Of a stretch of 64,000 nucleotides of DNA, positions 26,645-36,288 are shown one piece after another. The stretch covers positions 620,001-684,000 of the forward strand of contig NZ_SBIP01000002.1 of the NCBI RefSeq assembly GCF_004053875.1, given 5' to 3'. How positions within the stretch are numbered: position 1 is the stretch's first letter; the number at the start of each line of letters is the position of its first letter. Source of the stretch: Neorhizobium lilium (GTDB lineage: Bacteria; Pseudomonadota; Alphaproteobacteria; Rhizobiales; Rhizobiaceae). Made by a program: the position numbers and the translations under genes. The notes under the pieces were generated by a model, which saw only the letters and a list, made by a program, of their open reading frames with translations, made no database searches and was not told the origin of the DNA.

Positions 26645-27217
26645 TCACGCACCGGCTCCGTCAAGCTTGCGTTTCCGCAGGAGTTTGGCAGGGTTTCCGG
26701 CATAAATCGTATAGGGTTCGAGGTTTTTGACCGTGACACTGCGGGCGCCGAGGACCGCGCCCTCCCCGACGGTCACGCCGGGGCCGACAAAGGCTTGAGC
26801 CGCCACCCAGGCATTGCACCCGATGAGGATAGGCTTGGTAATAAGCTGGAAATGGGGGTCATCGACGTCATGGCTGCCGCCGCAAAGATAGGTGCCCTGT
26901 GACACCACTGCGTAAGGCCCAAGTTCGATACGGTCCATGCAGTAGCAATTGACGTCAGGCCCTAGGCAAGCATGTTCCCGCATGGCGAGATTGGGCGGAT
27001 ACCAGACCTTCACCGTCGGATAGACCCTGGCCGTGGGATGCAGGTCCGCACCGAAGCTGCACAGCAGAAAACGGCGCCAGCCATGGAAGGGCACCGGCGT
27101 CCACCGCCCCAGCAAAGTCCAAGTAAGGCTCCAGGCCAACCGCAGAAGCCGGTGAGACAACGGAAAACTCGGTCCGCCTTCGCGTGATCGGGCCTGTTTG
27201 GCGTCAAGCGGTGTCAT
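26645..27217 (-). CDS. WcaF-like polysaccharide O-acetyltransferase
   Basis: A 190-residue hexapeptide acetyltransferase resembling the colanic acid enzyme WcaF. The start region contains WRRFLLCSFGA, the usual lead-in, then helical-coil repeats (LAMREHACLGPDVNCYC, VGPGVTVGEGAVLGARS). The catalytic loop histidine is in GGSHDVDDPHF, and the CoA-binding end reads AGNPAKLLRKR. It acetylates a sugar of the repeat unit using acetyl-CoA. ATGA overlap with the upstream glycosyltransferase shows co-translation. Confidence 0.88.
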   Translation of the reverse strand: MTPLDAKQARSREGGPSFPLSHRLLRLAWSLTWTLLGRWTPVPFHGWRRFLLCSFGADLHPTARVYPTVKVWYPPNLAMREHACLGPDVNCYCMDRIELGPYAVVSQGTYLCGGSHDVDDPHFQLITKPILIGCNAWVAAQAFVGPGVTVGEGAVLGARSVTVKNLEPYTIYAGNPAKLLRKRKLDGAGA

Positions 27218-28380
27218 GCCGCCTTCTTTCCAGCGGCAAGCTGCAGGGCGTCGGCAAGATCACGTGCCGCAACATCCGCACGAAAATGCCGTTCAAAGCC
27301 AAGTCTGGCTGCGTACCTCATCTCGTCTCGCCTTTCCCCGGCCAAATCAAACCAGGCCATAAGCAGATCGGTGATGCCGGTGAGTGTGTCGGGACGAACA
27401 AGACCGCCGCCGCTGGCTTCGACCTGCCGCCAGATATTGACCTTGTCCGTGATGAGCACGGGCGTGCCGCAAGCCATGGCTTCGGCAACCACGATGCCGA
27501 AATTCTCCTGGTGGGACGGCAGCACGAACGCTTCCGCTGCACGAAAAGCGCCCCATTTAGCGGGACCGGAAAGCATGCCCGGCCAGTGGATGCGGGCCGT
27601 CAGGCCTGCCTTCTCGGCACGTTCCATCAGGAGCGCTTTCAAGCCGACCTGATCCGGCCCGGCGATGACAAGATCGACATCGGGGTATTTGCCGGCAACG
27701 GACGCAAACGCCTCCAACAACAGGTCGCACCCCTTTTTGGAGTGAATGCGGCTTAGAAACAGCAGGAAGCGTTTGCCGGAAACTTCCGGCAGGCGAGCAT
27801 GGAATGCCGCTATCTCCCCTTGCGCATCTGCTGATGGCCCGCTGGAACCATAGGCCACGACTCGCTCGGCATAATCATATCCCCAGAATATGCCGCGCGC
27901 TTGCCGCCGCTCTTCCTCGGAGGTGAACAGCACCGCCTGCGCATCACGTAAAACTTTGCCCTGCCAAGCCAGCCAGAAAGCCTGCTTGGCCCAGTGCTTG
28001 AGAGGAGCAGTCTGTTTGAACCAAGGGTCCATCATGCCGTGTGTGAAGACGACATAAGGTAGCTTGGCGCGACGCAGGCCTTGCCACCCCCCGATGGAAG
28101 CGTGGTTCCAAAGCCCATGCACTGCCGCCGCATCGAAACGATGGCCATTGGCAAGGATCCAGCGGCTCAAGGCAGGCGTATAGCCATACTTTCTGGCAAC
28201 GGGTCCACAGGCATGCACCGGAAAAGGAAAACTGGAGACATAGGCAGCCTGAGGATCGTCAAGACATACCACCTCGGTCTCATGGCCCATTTCCGCCAAG
28301 GCCATCGAACTTAGCCGCAAGCCCTCGACAGGCCCGCCCGCCCGAGGATCGACATCGGAAATGATGCGCAGGATTCTCAC
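27214..28380 (-). CDS. GT4-family glycosyltransferase
   Basis: A 388-residue glycosyltransferase. GTG 28380 is chosen as start because AGGAG lies nine bases upstream and the family's first strand (VRILRIISDVDPRAGGP) begins there. The donor-binding half shows LFLSRIHSKKGCDLLLEAF and VLPSHQENFGIVVAEAMACG with the E-x7-E signature. By analogy with its neighbours it extends the fucose-containing repeat unit. Donor sugar cannot be read. It is followed by the WcaF-like gene with an ATGA overlap. Confidence 0.9.
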   Translation of the reverse strand: MRILRIISDVDPRAGGPVEGLRLSSMALAEMGHETEVVCLDDPQAAYVSSFPFPVHACGPVARKYGYTPALSRWILANGHRFDAAAVHGLWNHASIGGWQGLRRAKLPYVVFTHGMMDPWFKQTAPLKHWAKQAFWLAWQGKVLRDAQAVLFTSEEERRQARGIFWGYDYAERVVAYGSSGPSADAQGEIAAFHARLPEVSGKRFLLFLSRIHSKKGCDLLLEAFASVAGKYPDVDLVIAGPDQVGLKALLMERAEKAGLTARIHWPGMLSGPAKWGAFRAAEAFVLPSHQENFGIVVAEAMACGTPVLITDKVNIWRQVEASGGGLVRPDTLTGITDLLMAWFDLAGERRDEMRYAARLGFERHFRADVAARDLADALQLAAGKKAA

Positions 28381-28420
28381 GATCTTGATCTCCTGCCTAA
28401 AAGCGATGAGCCGCAACATG

Positions 28421-29656
28421 TCAGTTCCAAGGCTTGGTCTCCGTTATCGGCCGGTAGACGACCTGCTCATGCTGCGCGGAAGGCTGCGCGCCGACCTTAA
28501 GCTGATCAGGGGCGCGTGAAGGCAAACTCGCCCGGCAGCTGTTGTAGATCATAAACGACAACGCGATTAACACGAACTTGTCCGGCGTTAGAATGGCGCC
28601 GTTCTGCATGGCGAGAAGCAGCATGAACAACCTGCTGTTGAAGTCAGGCAGAACGCACATCCAGACACCTATGGCAATCAAACCGAGCCAGCCGTAGTTC
28701 AGGATCAGGTTCAGCAAAGCATTGTGGACGAGATCTTCCGAATAGACCCCGACAGCAGGAACATAGCCTAGTTCCATGAACGCATTTAGCGGAATGCCCG
28801 TCGGGTTCCTGGTCAATATGTCCGGAATCATCGCGATCGGCTGCACCACGCGCGCCATGGAGGATACGTCCTCACCGGAGCGCAGCCGGTCAAGACGTGA
28901 TGTCACCGTGTTCTCCGTCATCAACAACCCGGCGCAGACCACCACGATGCCAGCCAGAACGAAAAGCTTCGTCGTAAAGCTGCTGACGAGCTTCCAAAGG
29001 TTGGAAAACAGCATGAGCAGGCAGAAGACAAGGCCTGAAAACGATCTGGAAACGATGACGACGATGAGGGCAAGCACTGTGTTATGATTGACCGAGCTCT
29101 TCTTGAGCAGGATCGGGCCAAAGGCGAACATCAGGCAGAGGCACACACCTCCCAGATAGGACGGCTCGCCGTAAGGTCCGTTCGGTCGGATATCCGAATA
29201 GTAAAGGTCCAGTTCACCCGCAATCGTATTGGAGTTCTGGCTGAACAGCGCGCGCGGGATACCGAAGTAGACGCCACGGCTCAAGAAGAACGTCTGCAGC
29301 AGCGTGAGACCGAGGAGCCCCAGCAACAAGAGCTTCGTGTAGCGGGCGGCGTTGGTCACGCTGCCCTCAAGGCCAGGCAACCGCCAGCCGACGCACCCGG
29401 TTACCAGAAAGAAGAAGATGCCTTCGCGAGCCGCGCGAAGAACATCGCTGCTGGAGCCGGGATATCCCCACGTAAACAGGATCATCAAGGCCACTATGGC
29501 CAGGCGCGCCAAAAGGAAGCGCTGGAACAGCACAAGCAGGTGCGCCCGCTGAAACCAAAACAGGATGAGCCCACCCACCACGCCGACAGAAGCGTAATAG
29601 GATACTCCCAGCTGGATGAAGGGAAGCACACCCAGGATCATCAGGGGAATAAACAT
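28421..29656 (-). CDS. Wzy-like polysaccharide polymerase
   Basis: A 411-residue integral membrane protein with about ten or more hydrophobic segments and a periplasmic loop after LSRGVYFGIPRALFSQNSN, the layout of O-antigen/EPS polymerases. It would join undecaprenyl-linked repeat units in the periplasm. The ATG at 29656 has an excellent GGGAGGG site six bases upstream; a longer frame could start at TTG 29755 and add a 33-residue charged tail. Sequence conservation in this family is low, so the call rests on topology and position between glycosyltransferase genes. Confidence 0.8.
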   Translation of the reverse strand: MFIPLMILGVLPFIQLGVSYYASVGVVGGLILFWFQRAHLLVLFQRFLLARLAIVALMILFTWGYPGSSSDVLRAAREGIFFFLVTGCVGWRLPGLEGSVTNAARYTKLLLLGLLGLTLLQTFFLSRGVYFGIPRALFSQNSNTIAGELDLYYSDIRPNGPYGEPSYLGGVCLCLMFAFGPILLKKSSVNHNTVLALIVVIVSRSFSGLVFCLLMLFSNLWKLVSSFTTKLFVLAGIVVVCAGLLMTENTVTSRLDRLRSGEDVSSMARVVQPIAMIPDILTRNPTGIPLNAFMELGYVPAVGVYSEDLVHNALLNLILNYGWLGLIAIGVWMCVLPDFNSRLFMLLLAMQNGAILTPDKFVLIALSFMIYNSCRASLPSRAPDQLKVGAQPSAQHEQVVYRPITETKPWN

Positions 29657-29867
29657 CAACGCCCTCCCGGCGGGATCGTCATCCTGGTCGCTGCCTTGTT
29701 CTGCCTCTGCCGCACGATACTTGAGCCGTCCACTTACGCTCTCAAAATGCACCAAAGAGTGAAGATGGTTTCCTGCTCTTCGCTTTTTCGCTCAGCGCAC
29801 GGGCGTAAGACCGGACGCCTTGACCGATCCACCCACCATGGTTGCGAAGACGCGACATGATCGGCGC

Positions 29868-31166
29868 TCAATCCGTGGAGGGCGCGGGCGCGACCGCAAG
29901 GCTGATCATCCGCAGGCACTCGTCTTTGCCAAGGGTTCCCGCGATCTCGAGCCGAGCGTCCTTTCGACCCGCAGGGCCTATTGTCACGGCTTGGATAGCA
30001 TCCGCCAGCGCCCCCGCATTGCCAGGCTCGCAATAGCATACCGCATCGCCCAACACATGCGCGAGCTCGGTGTCTGGGTCCGCTGTGACCAGGATCGGCT
30101 GGCCGCTCGCCAGCATGCCACCGAGTTTTGACGGCAGTACCAGGTCTGCCGCATCCCTTTCCTGGGGAAGCACATGCAGATCGGGCATATTGAGGAATTC
30201 GTTGAGCCGCGAATAGGGCTGAAAGGGCAGGAAACGAATATTGGGCAAGTGGCCGTAGCGCGACTGAAGATCTGCCTTTGCCGGCCCCTCGCCTGCGACG
30301 ACGAAATGGATATGGGAGGCCGGGCGCAATTGCTCCGCTGCTTGCAGCAATATGTTCAGGCCCTGTTTCGCGCCAATATTGCCGGAATACAGAACGACGA
30401 AATCCCGCTCGCCAAAGCCAAGCTCCGCGCGGTAGGGGCTGATCTCGCGCATGGGGAAGATATGCGACAGATCCACCCAGTTTCGCACCACCGAAACCCG
30501 TTCGGCAGCAAGTCCCTTTTCCACCAACTTGTCCGCCATGCGGTTGGAAATGGTGACAACGCGGTCGAAGCCGTGAAGGGTCATGCGTTCGAAGGCATAG
30601 CCGAGCTTCTTCAGCCAGGTCTTGGATCCTAGATGCCCGACTGCGAAAGCCGCATCGACCTCCAGGTCCTGGACATGAAGAACCACCTGGGACCCTACGA
30701 GCTTTGCCGCCAACTGGGCGATGGGCGCCGCGAACAAGGTGGGTTCGATGCAGAAGACAGTCGCTGGCCGCGTGCGCAGGATCTGCCAGAAAATGACAGG
30801 TGCGGAAGTCGCCGCAAAGGACAGAGGGGCGATCAGCCTCCATATGCCTTTCATGTTCCGGCGCAGTATCAGCGGCACCCGGAGCACCCGCATGCCATCC
30901 TGCATGGAGGTGGAATAACGGTTGCCATAGCCCGACTGCACCCGCCAGCCCGGATAATGAGGCGGCGTGGTGACGACGGTGACGTCCGCACCCTCCGCTA
31001 TCAGATGTTCGGCGATTTCCCCGGTGTATTTCCCGACGCCTGCAATCTCCGGCGCGAAATTCATGCAGTAGACGATGACGCGCTGCCTGGTTGCCAAAGC
31101 GGCTTCCCCTGAAGCTGCGGGCGGGACTGCATCTTCAACTGCGATTGACGGCAAAGCTGCAACCAT
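29868..31166 (-). CDS. WcaI-like glycosyltransferase
   Basis: A 432-residue GT4 enzyme resembling colanic acid WcaI. The N-terminal half begins VIVYCMNFAPEIAGVGKYTG after about 28 non-conserved residues, and VTTPPHYPGWRV follows. The C-terminal half has FVVLYSGNIGAKQGLNILL and ADLVLPSKLGGMLASGQP, both diagnostic for this group. In colanic acid the enzyme is a probable fucosyltransferase, which would suit the gmd/fcl genes upstream. One base of overlap (TGATG) with fcl links their translation. Confidence 0.88.
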   Translation of the reverse strand: MVAALPSIAVEDAVPPAASGEAALATRQRVIVYCMNFAPEIAGVGKYTGEIAEHLIAEGADVTVVTTPPHYPGWRVQSGYGNRYSTSMQDGMRVLRVPLILRRNMKGIWRLIAPLSFAATSAPVIFWQILRTRPATVFCIEPTLFAAPIAQLAAKLVGSQVVLHVQDLEVDAAFAVGHLGSKTWLKKLGYAFERMTLHGFDRVVTISNRMADKLVEKGLAAERVSVVRNWVDLSHIFPMREISPYRAELGFGERDFVVLYSGNIGAKQGLNILLQAAEQLRPASHIHFVVAGEGPAKADLQSRYGHLPNIRFLPFQPYSRLNEFLNMPDLHVLPQERDAADLVLPSKLGGMLASGQPILVTADPDTELAHVLGDAVCYCEPGNAGALADAIQAVTIGPAGRKDARLEIAGTLGKDECLRMISLAVAPAPSTD

Positions 31167-32128
31167 CAGGCCGCATCCCCCTGCCGGCGCTCCAGATATT
31201 CGCCGTTGAGGAAAGCCTGGTAGGCAGTCGCGATACCCTCCTCGAGCGCGATCGTCGGCGCCCAGCCGAGACCGCGGAGCTTGGCGGCACTCATCAGCTT
31301 GCGCGGCGTACCGTCCGGTTTGGACAGGTCGTGCACGATCCTGCCCTGGAAGCCGACCACCCGGCAGACGAGCTTCGTCAGTTCGAGGATGGTGACGTCC
31401 TCGCCGGAGCCGACATTGACATGGCTGTCGTCCGAATAGGTCTTCATCAGGTGAACGCAGGCATCGGCGCAGTCGTCCACATGCAGGAATTCCCGCCGCG
31501 GCGTGCCCGTGCCCCAGATCGTGATCTCCGCCTGGTGATTGACCTTTGCCTCATGCGCCTTGCGGATCAGCGCCGGCATGACATGGCTCGATTTCAGGTC
31601 GAAATTGTCGCCAGGGCCATAGAGATTGGTCGGCATGGCGGAGATAAAGTCACGACCATGCTGCCGGCGATAGGCCTGGCAGAGCTTGATGCCGGCAATC
31701 TTGGCAATCGCATACCATTCATTGGTCGGCTCGAGCGGGCCGGTCAGCAACGCCTCTTCGACGATCGGCTGGTCGGCAAGCTTGGGATAGATGCAGGAAG
31801 AGCCGAGAAACATCAGCTTCTCCACGCCAACCTTATGGGCGGCATGGATGAGGTTGGCTTCCAGGATCAGGTTGTCGTAGAGGAAGTCGGCCGGATAGCT
31901 GTCATTGGCAAGAATGCCGCCCACCTTGGCGGCAGCCACAAAGACGGCGTCCGGGCGGTTCTTCTCCATCCAGGCCTCCACCTGGTCCTGCCGGGTAAGG
32001 TCCATCTGCGCCCGTGAGGCCGTCAGCACCTTGCAGCCTTCAGAGGCGAGCCTGCGCACAATTGCCGATCCCACCATGCCGCGATGACCGGCGACGTAGA
32101 CCTTCTTGCCGGTAAGTTCGTAGGTCAT
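31166..32128 (-). CDS. fcl: GDP-L-fucose synthase
   Basis: A 320-residue NADPH-dependent epimerase/reductase that turns GDP-4-keto-6-deoxymannose into GDP-L-fucose. It shows the nucleotide motif VAGHRGMVGSAIVR at residues 12-25, the catalytic serine in LGSSCIYP and the Y-x-x-x-K pair in WYAIAKIAG. NLYGPGDNFD and the substrate loop RREFLHVDD are also typical. GGAGGG lies five bases before the ATG. It follows gmd by one base and precedes the WcaI-like gene with overlap. Confidence 0.97.
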   Translation of the reverse strand: MTYELTGKKVYVAGHRGMVGSAIVRRLASEGCKVLTASRAQMDLTRQDQVEAWMEKNRPDAVFVAAAKVGGILANDSYPADFLYDNLILEANLIHAAHKVGVEKLMFLGSSCIYPKLADQPIVEEALLTGPLEPTNEWYAIAKIAGIKLCQAYRRQHGRDFISAMPTNLYGPGDNFDLKSSHVMPALIRKAHEAKVNHQAEITIWGTGTPRREFLHVDDCADACVHLMKTYSDDSHVNVGSGEDVTILELTKLVCRVVGFQGRIVHDLSKPDGTPRKLMSAAKLRGLGWAPTIALEEGIATAYQAFLNGEYLERRQGDAA

Positions 32129-32129
32129 C

Positions 32130-33275
32130 TTAGCCCTCCAGGCTGACAGGCAGGCTCAGGCCGTGCTCTTTCAGGAGTGAGTGGCGGCGGGCCGCCTTGT
32201 GATCCTCGGCCACCATTTCGGCACACATTTCGCGCGCAGTAATTTCCGGCACCCAGCCGAGCCTCTCCTTTGCCTTTTCGGAACTGCCCAGCAAGGTATC
32301 GACTTCGGCAGGTCGGAAGTAGCGCGGATCGATACGTAACACCACATCACCAACCTTCAGCGAAGGAGACATGTTCCCGTTGACGGCCGCGACCGTTGCG
32401 ATCTCATTGACGCCTTCGCCGGAGAACTCCAGCGTGATGCCCAATTCAGCCGCCGTCCACTGAACGAACTCACGCACGGAATACTGCAGCCCGGTCGAAA
32501 TCACGAAGTCCTCGGGCTTGTCCTGCTGCAGCATCATCCACTGCATGCGAACATAGTCCTTTGCGTGCCCCCAGTCGCGCAGACTATCGATATTACCCAT
32601 ATACAGGCAGGATTCGAGGCCCATTGCGATATTGGACAACCCGCGGGTAATCTTGCGGGTCACGAAGGTCTCGCCGCGGCGAGGAGACTCGTGGTTGAAC
32701 AGGATACCGTTGCAGGCGTACATCCCATAAGCCTCACGGTAATTGACCGTGATCCAGTAGGCGTAAAGCTTGGCAACCGCGTAAGGCGACCGAGGATAGA
32801 AGGGTGTCGTTTCCCGCTGCGGAGTTTCCTGGACGAGGCCGTAAAGTTCCGAAGTGGAGGCCTGATAGAACCTCGTCTTCTTTTCCAGCCCGAGGAACCG
32901 GATCGACTCGAGCAGCCGCAGGGTGCCGATCGCATCCACGTCGGCAGTATATTCCGGCGCTTCGAAGCTGACAGCCACATGGGACTGCGCACCCAGGTTA
33001 TAGACCTCATCGGGTTCTATATCGCGAACGAGGCGGGTCAAGTTGAGGGTGTCGGAAAGATCGCCGTAATGCAGCTTGAACCGAGCATCGGCCAGATGCG
33101 GATCTTCGTAGATGTGATCCACGCGCGATGTGTTGAACAAGGATGCACGCCGCTTGATGCCGTGAACCACATATCCTTTCGCCAGAAGAAATTCGGCAAG
33201 GTAGGAGCCATCTTGGCCGGTCACACCAGTGATAAGAGCAACTTTGCCGTTGCTCTTTACATTCGCACTCATCAT
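32130..33275 (-). CDS. gmd: GDP-mannose 4,6-dehydratase
   Basis: A 381-residue short-chain dehydrogenase that makes GDP-4-keto-6-deoxy-D-mannose from GDP-mannose. It carries the Rossmann motif [16 protein letters not shown], the [13 protein letters not shown] substrate region, and the Y-x-x-x-K pair in [11 protein letters not shown]. Two consecutive ATG codons occur; the second (33272) is better spaced from the AGGGGG site. First gene of the minus-strand cluster. Its substrate comes from the manB/manC pairs in this window. Confidence 0.97.
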   Translation of the reverse strand: MMSANVKSNGKVALITGVTGQDGSYLAEFLLAKGYVVHGIKRRASLFNTSRVDHIYEDPHLADARFKLHYGDLSDTLNLTRLVRDIEPDEVYNLGAQSHVAVSFEAPEYTADVDAIGTLRLLESIRFLGLEKKTRFYQASTSELYGLVQETPQRETTPFYPRSPYAVAKLYAYWITVNYREAYGMYACNGILFNHESPRRGETFVTRKITRGLSNIAMGLESCLYMGNIDSLRDWGHAKDYVRMQWMMLQQDKPEDFVISTGLQYSVREFVQWTAAELGITLEFSGEGVNEIATVAAVNGNMSPSLKVGDVVLRIDPRYFRPAEVDTLLGSSEKAKERLGWVPEITAREMCAEMVAEDHKAARRHSLLKEHGLSLPVSLEG

Positions 33276-33609
33276 GTCCCCCTAAGGAATAATCCGTATA
33301 AGCAACAGAGACGCATGGAGCGTCATCTTAACAATACTGACACCGAAAGTCCGGCGTCCCCGTTGATAGCTTTAAACTTTCTGCTGCACCGCGGCAAGCT
33401 CGGAGCAAGGTGTTAGTTAATCGCACAAATTATGTTCAGGCGGATGATTTTAGTGACAATGCAAGTTCATTAAAGTGACGCATATACAAACCTCATGTGA
33501 AACTTAGCTAATAATCACTCGAAGAAGGAAATGCTACTTTAAAAATGGTCACTGTTTCAATCAGCTTCCTATATGAATTCGAACGGGTGCAATCTTACCT
33601 CCGACATAC

Positions 33610-33627
33610 ATAAGCATTTTTGCTTAT
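33610..33627. repeat. Perfect inverted repeat, 7-base arms
   Basis: ATAAGCA-TTTT-TGCTTAT. Could be an operator half-site pair or a small hairpin in the leader of the sugar-phosphate transferase gene. Confidence 0.5.
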
Positions 33628-33703
33628 TCTCGAAAAGCTCTGGTCAATGCCGTTTAGCACGAGATTTCCTTCGTTTTTCGCAGGAATTTCATACTTTTCT
33701 CTT

Positions 33704-33725
33704 GTTGTCGCAGTGCAGCGACAAC
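33704..33725. repeat. Perfect inverted repeat, 8-base arms
   Basis: GTTGTCGC-AGTGCA-GCGACAAC, about 140 bases before the sugar-phosphate transferase start. Spacing of the arms fits a dimeric regulator on one DNA face. Confidence 0.55.
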
Positions 33726-33864
33726 CTCGACTAGTGTAACCGCAAATCATCAGCAGCATCATGTTTAACCATCCCTTAATTTCGATGCTGACAAAGCGTT
33801 AAGCTTGGTTTATTACGTCGCAAAAGAGTGCATTACTAATCATTCTCAATATTTTGGTGGTTCA

Positions 33865-34596
33865 TTGCGTACCCTTGAGCTCGACAACAGTAGTTCGTTC
33901 TCAGCTTTCGAGAATGCTACTAAACCAATTCCTCACGCTGGCTATTCGCGGCCGGACGTATCGCTTTCCGATGAAAGAAGGAGCGCTCCCGCATGGGAGC
34001 TCTTTCTTAAACGCGGAATGGATTTGAGTATTTCCCTGGTTGCACTCATAGTCCTTTTGCCTCTTCTCATCTCGATTGCCACGGCAATCAGGCTGGAGAG
34101 CTCCGGACCAATCTTGTTCCGGCAAATCCGGTGGGGCAAAGACGGTAGCCATATCAAGATTTTCAAGTTTCGGTCGATGTATACCGCCACCTGTGACCTT
34201 TCCGGCGTATCACAGACCGTTCGCAACGATCCAAGGGTGACGCGGATCGGCAAGATCATCCGCCGTCTCAATATTGACGAGCTTCCGCAGCTTCTGAATG
34301 TAGTAAAAGGGGATATGTCCCTGGTCGGTCCTCGCTGCCATGCTGTCGGGATGCTGGCCGCCGGCATTGCCTATGAAGAGCTCGTGCCGGAATATCATGA
34401 GCGGCATACGATGCGGCCGGGCATGACGGGGCTTGCTCAAATGCGCGGACTGCGTGGCCCAACCGACCGACCGTCCAAGGCGCGAGCCCGCATCGCCTGC
34501 GACCTTCACTACGTCAACAATTATTCGATTTGGCTAGACCTCCGCATCATCTTGGGGACGCTTTACACCGAGTTCCGGGGCGGCAAGGGCTTCTAG
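33865..34596 (+). CDS. Undecaprenyl-phosphate sugar-phosphate transferase (ExoY/PssA/WcaJ C-terminal type)
   Basis: A 243-residue initiating enzyme that moves a hexose-1-phosphate from UDP-sugar to undecaprenyl phosphate at the inner membrane. One hydrophobic helix (SISLVALIVLLPLLISIA) is preceded by KRGMD. The catalytic domain shows KIFKFRSM, RRLNIDELPQLLNVVKGDMS, LVGPRCH and MRPGMTGLAQ. The TTG at 33865 has GGTGG five bases upstream; a longer TTG start at 33805 is possible. Sugar identity (glucose or galactose) cannot be read. It is the only initiating enzyme in the window and so probably serves the fucose cluster. Confidence 0.92.
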   Translation: MRTLELDNSSSFSAFENATKPIPHAGYSRPDVSLSDERRSAPAWELFLKRGMDLSISLVALIVLLPLLISIATAIRLESSGPILFRQIRWGKDGSHIKIFKFRSMYTATCDLSGVSQTVRNDPRVTRIGKIIRRLNIDELPQLLNVVKGDMSLVGPRCHAVGMLAAGIAYEELVPEYHERHTMRPGMTGLAQMRGLRGPTDRPSKARARIACDLHYVNNYSIWLDLRIILGTLYTEFRGGKGF

Positions 34597-34813
34597 GGTC
34601 CTGACCCGATACCTTTGCCTAATATCGAAGTCGTTGCGACGAACCGCTGCTACGAATCCTACTGGGCTGTTAACCCTCCGCCTTGTCAAAGCTCCCCTTC
34701 CCGCCTCGATTGCGTTACACCTGTCATACGCATGACGCAGCCTTCGTGTCGAATCGCGCATCCCGCGGCGGGACGAGTTTAAATATCCTCTGCACCTAAT
34801 CGACGGACATCGC

Positions 34814-36253
34814 ATGAAATTCGGAACGAGCGGCCTTCGCGGTCTTGTTGTTGATCTTGAAGGACGGACCTCGTCGCTTTACGCGCAGGCCTTTGCGCGG
34901 CATTTGATAGCGATCGGGGCCGCGAAACCGGGTAGCCCAGTCCTGGTCGGGCGCGATTTCAGGCCTTCGAGCCCAGGCATTGCCGCAACCTGCATCGGCG
35001 CGCTGGAACGGGCCGGCCTGATGCCGATCGACTGCGGCGCGATCGCGACACCGGCTTTGGCACTTTACGGGCTGAAGCTGGGCGCAGCCTCGCTGATGGT
35101 GACGGGTTCCCATATCCCCGCCGACCGCAACGGTATAAAATTCTATCGTCCCGATGGCGAAATCGATAAGAGCGACGAAGCGGGCATTACCGCGATTGCC
35201 GCCGAACTGGGTGCCACGGCCATAGACGAAAGACCCGGCACGGCGCCGGATCAGTCTGCAGAAGCAGCAGCGCTATTCCTGGCGCGCAATACCAGCCTCT
35301 TGCCGGCCCAAGCACTTTCCGGTCTAACGATCGGCGTCTACCAGCATTCCACGGTTGCCCGCGACCTGTTCGTGGAAGTGCTCGAGCATTACGGTGCCCA
35401 GGTCCTTGCTCTTGGCCGCTCGGAGACTTTCATTCCGGTCGATACGGAAGCGGTCTCTTCCGAAACAGTGCGTCAGCTCAAGGCATGGGCCGCCGAACAT
35501 AGGTTGGATGCGATCGTTTCTGCGGACGGCGACGGCGACCGGCCGCTGGTGTCAGACGAGACGGGTGAGCCCTTGCGTGGCGATCTGCTCGGGCTGGCGG
35601 CGGCTCAGTTCCTTGGCGCCGACGTGGTCGTCACACCTGTCACCTCTAATTCCGGCATCGAGGCGGCTGGCGGGTTCACCGTGGTGCGCACCCGGGTCGG
35701 ATCGCCCTTCGTGATCGCCGGCATGAATACTGCGCTTGAAGAGACGGCGGGAGGCCCAGCAAGGGGCGTTGTAGGCTTCGAGGCCAATGGCGGCACGCTG
35801 ACAGGGTCCGAATTTGCCGTTGCCGGTGGCCCTCTTGCGCCGCTTCCGACCCGCGACAGCTTTCTGCCGGCGCTGGCCGTTCTCCATCTGCGCAAGGAGC
35901 GGAATGCGCCGCTGTCTCAGATCGCCGCTGCTTTCCATCTTCCCTTCGCCGCTGCCGACCGGCTAGAGGATTTTCCCGTCGAGACGAGTGCGGCGCTGAT
36001 GGCGCATCTGCGTGGTTCGGAGAGGGCGCTTGCCGACTTCCTGGCAGCGATAGGCACGATCGCGGCTCAGAGCGACATCGACGGCTTGCGGGTAACGCTT
36101 GCCGATGGCAGCATTCTGCATCTGCGCCCCTCAGGCAATGCCCCGGAAATGCGCTGCTATGTCGAGGCGGAAACACAAGAAGCGGCAGCCAGCCTCCTGA
36201 GGCAAGGCCTCGACCTCATTCGCCGCTGGGCGGCGGCACATCACAATCAATAA
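34814..36253 (+). CDS. manB: Phosphomannomutase, second copy
   Basis: A 479-residue paralogue of the protein at 1117-2604, with the same start (MKFGTSGLRG), the phosphoserine loop VTGSHIP, the metal loop ADGDGDRP and the late RPSGNAPEMR motif. It lacks the Ser/Asp-rich tail of the first copy. It is followed by manC after 35 bases instead of an overlap. Together the pair supplies GDP-mannose for gmd. GC content matches the core chromosome. Confidence 0.92.
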   Translation: MKFGTSGLRGLVVDLEGRTSSLYAQAFARHLIAIGAAKPGSPVLVGRDFRPSSPGIAATCIGALERAGLMPIDCGAIATPALALYGLKLGAASLMVTGSHIPADRNGIKFYRPDGEIDKSDEAGITAIAAELGATAIDERPGTAPDQSAEAAALFLARNTSLLPAQALSGLTIGVYQHSTVARDLFVEVLEHYGAQVLALGRSETFIPVDTEAVSSETVRQLKAWAAEHRLDAIVSADGDGDRPLVSDETGEPLRGDLLGLAAAQFLGADVVVTPVTSNSGIEAAGGFTVVRTRVGSPFVIAGMNTALEETAGGPARGVVGFEANGGTLTGSEFAVAGGPLAPLPTRDSFLPALAVLHLRKERNAPLSQIAAAFHLPFAAADRLEDFPVETSAALMAHLRGSERALADFLAAIGTIAAQSDIDGLRVTLADGSILHLRPSGNAPEMRCYVEAETQEAAASLLRQGLDLIRRWAAAHHNQ

Positions 36254-36288
36254 CCGCGGGCACCAGGCGGCGACGGGAGACTTCGTTC

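Larger units (their letters stand above)
33276..33864. promoter_or_regulatory. Long divergent regulatory region with inverted repeats
   Basis: About 590 bases, AT-rich, no gene supported. It separates gmd from the divergent sugar-phosphate transferase gene. Two perfect inverted repeats stand out: ATAAGCA-TTTT-TGCTTAT (33610-33627) and GTTGTCGC-AGTGCA-GCGACAAC (33704-33725). The size and repeats fit a tightly regulated exopolysaccharide promoter region; no regulator can be named from sequence. Confidence 0.55.

Noticed and set aside
25888..26739. 283-codon open frame on the minus strand as one gene
   Set aside because: Its start overlaps the WcaF-like gene and its end runs antisense into the SGNH gene; only the middle part resembles an acyltransferase, so it is reported as a fragment.
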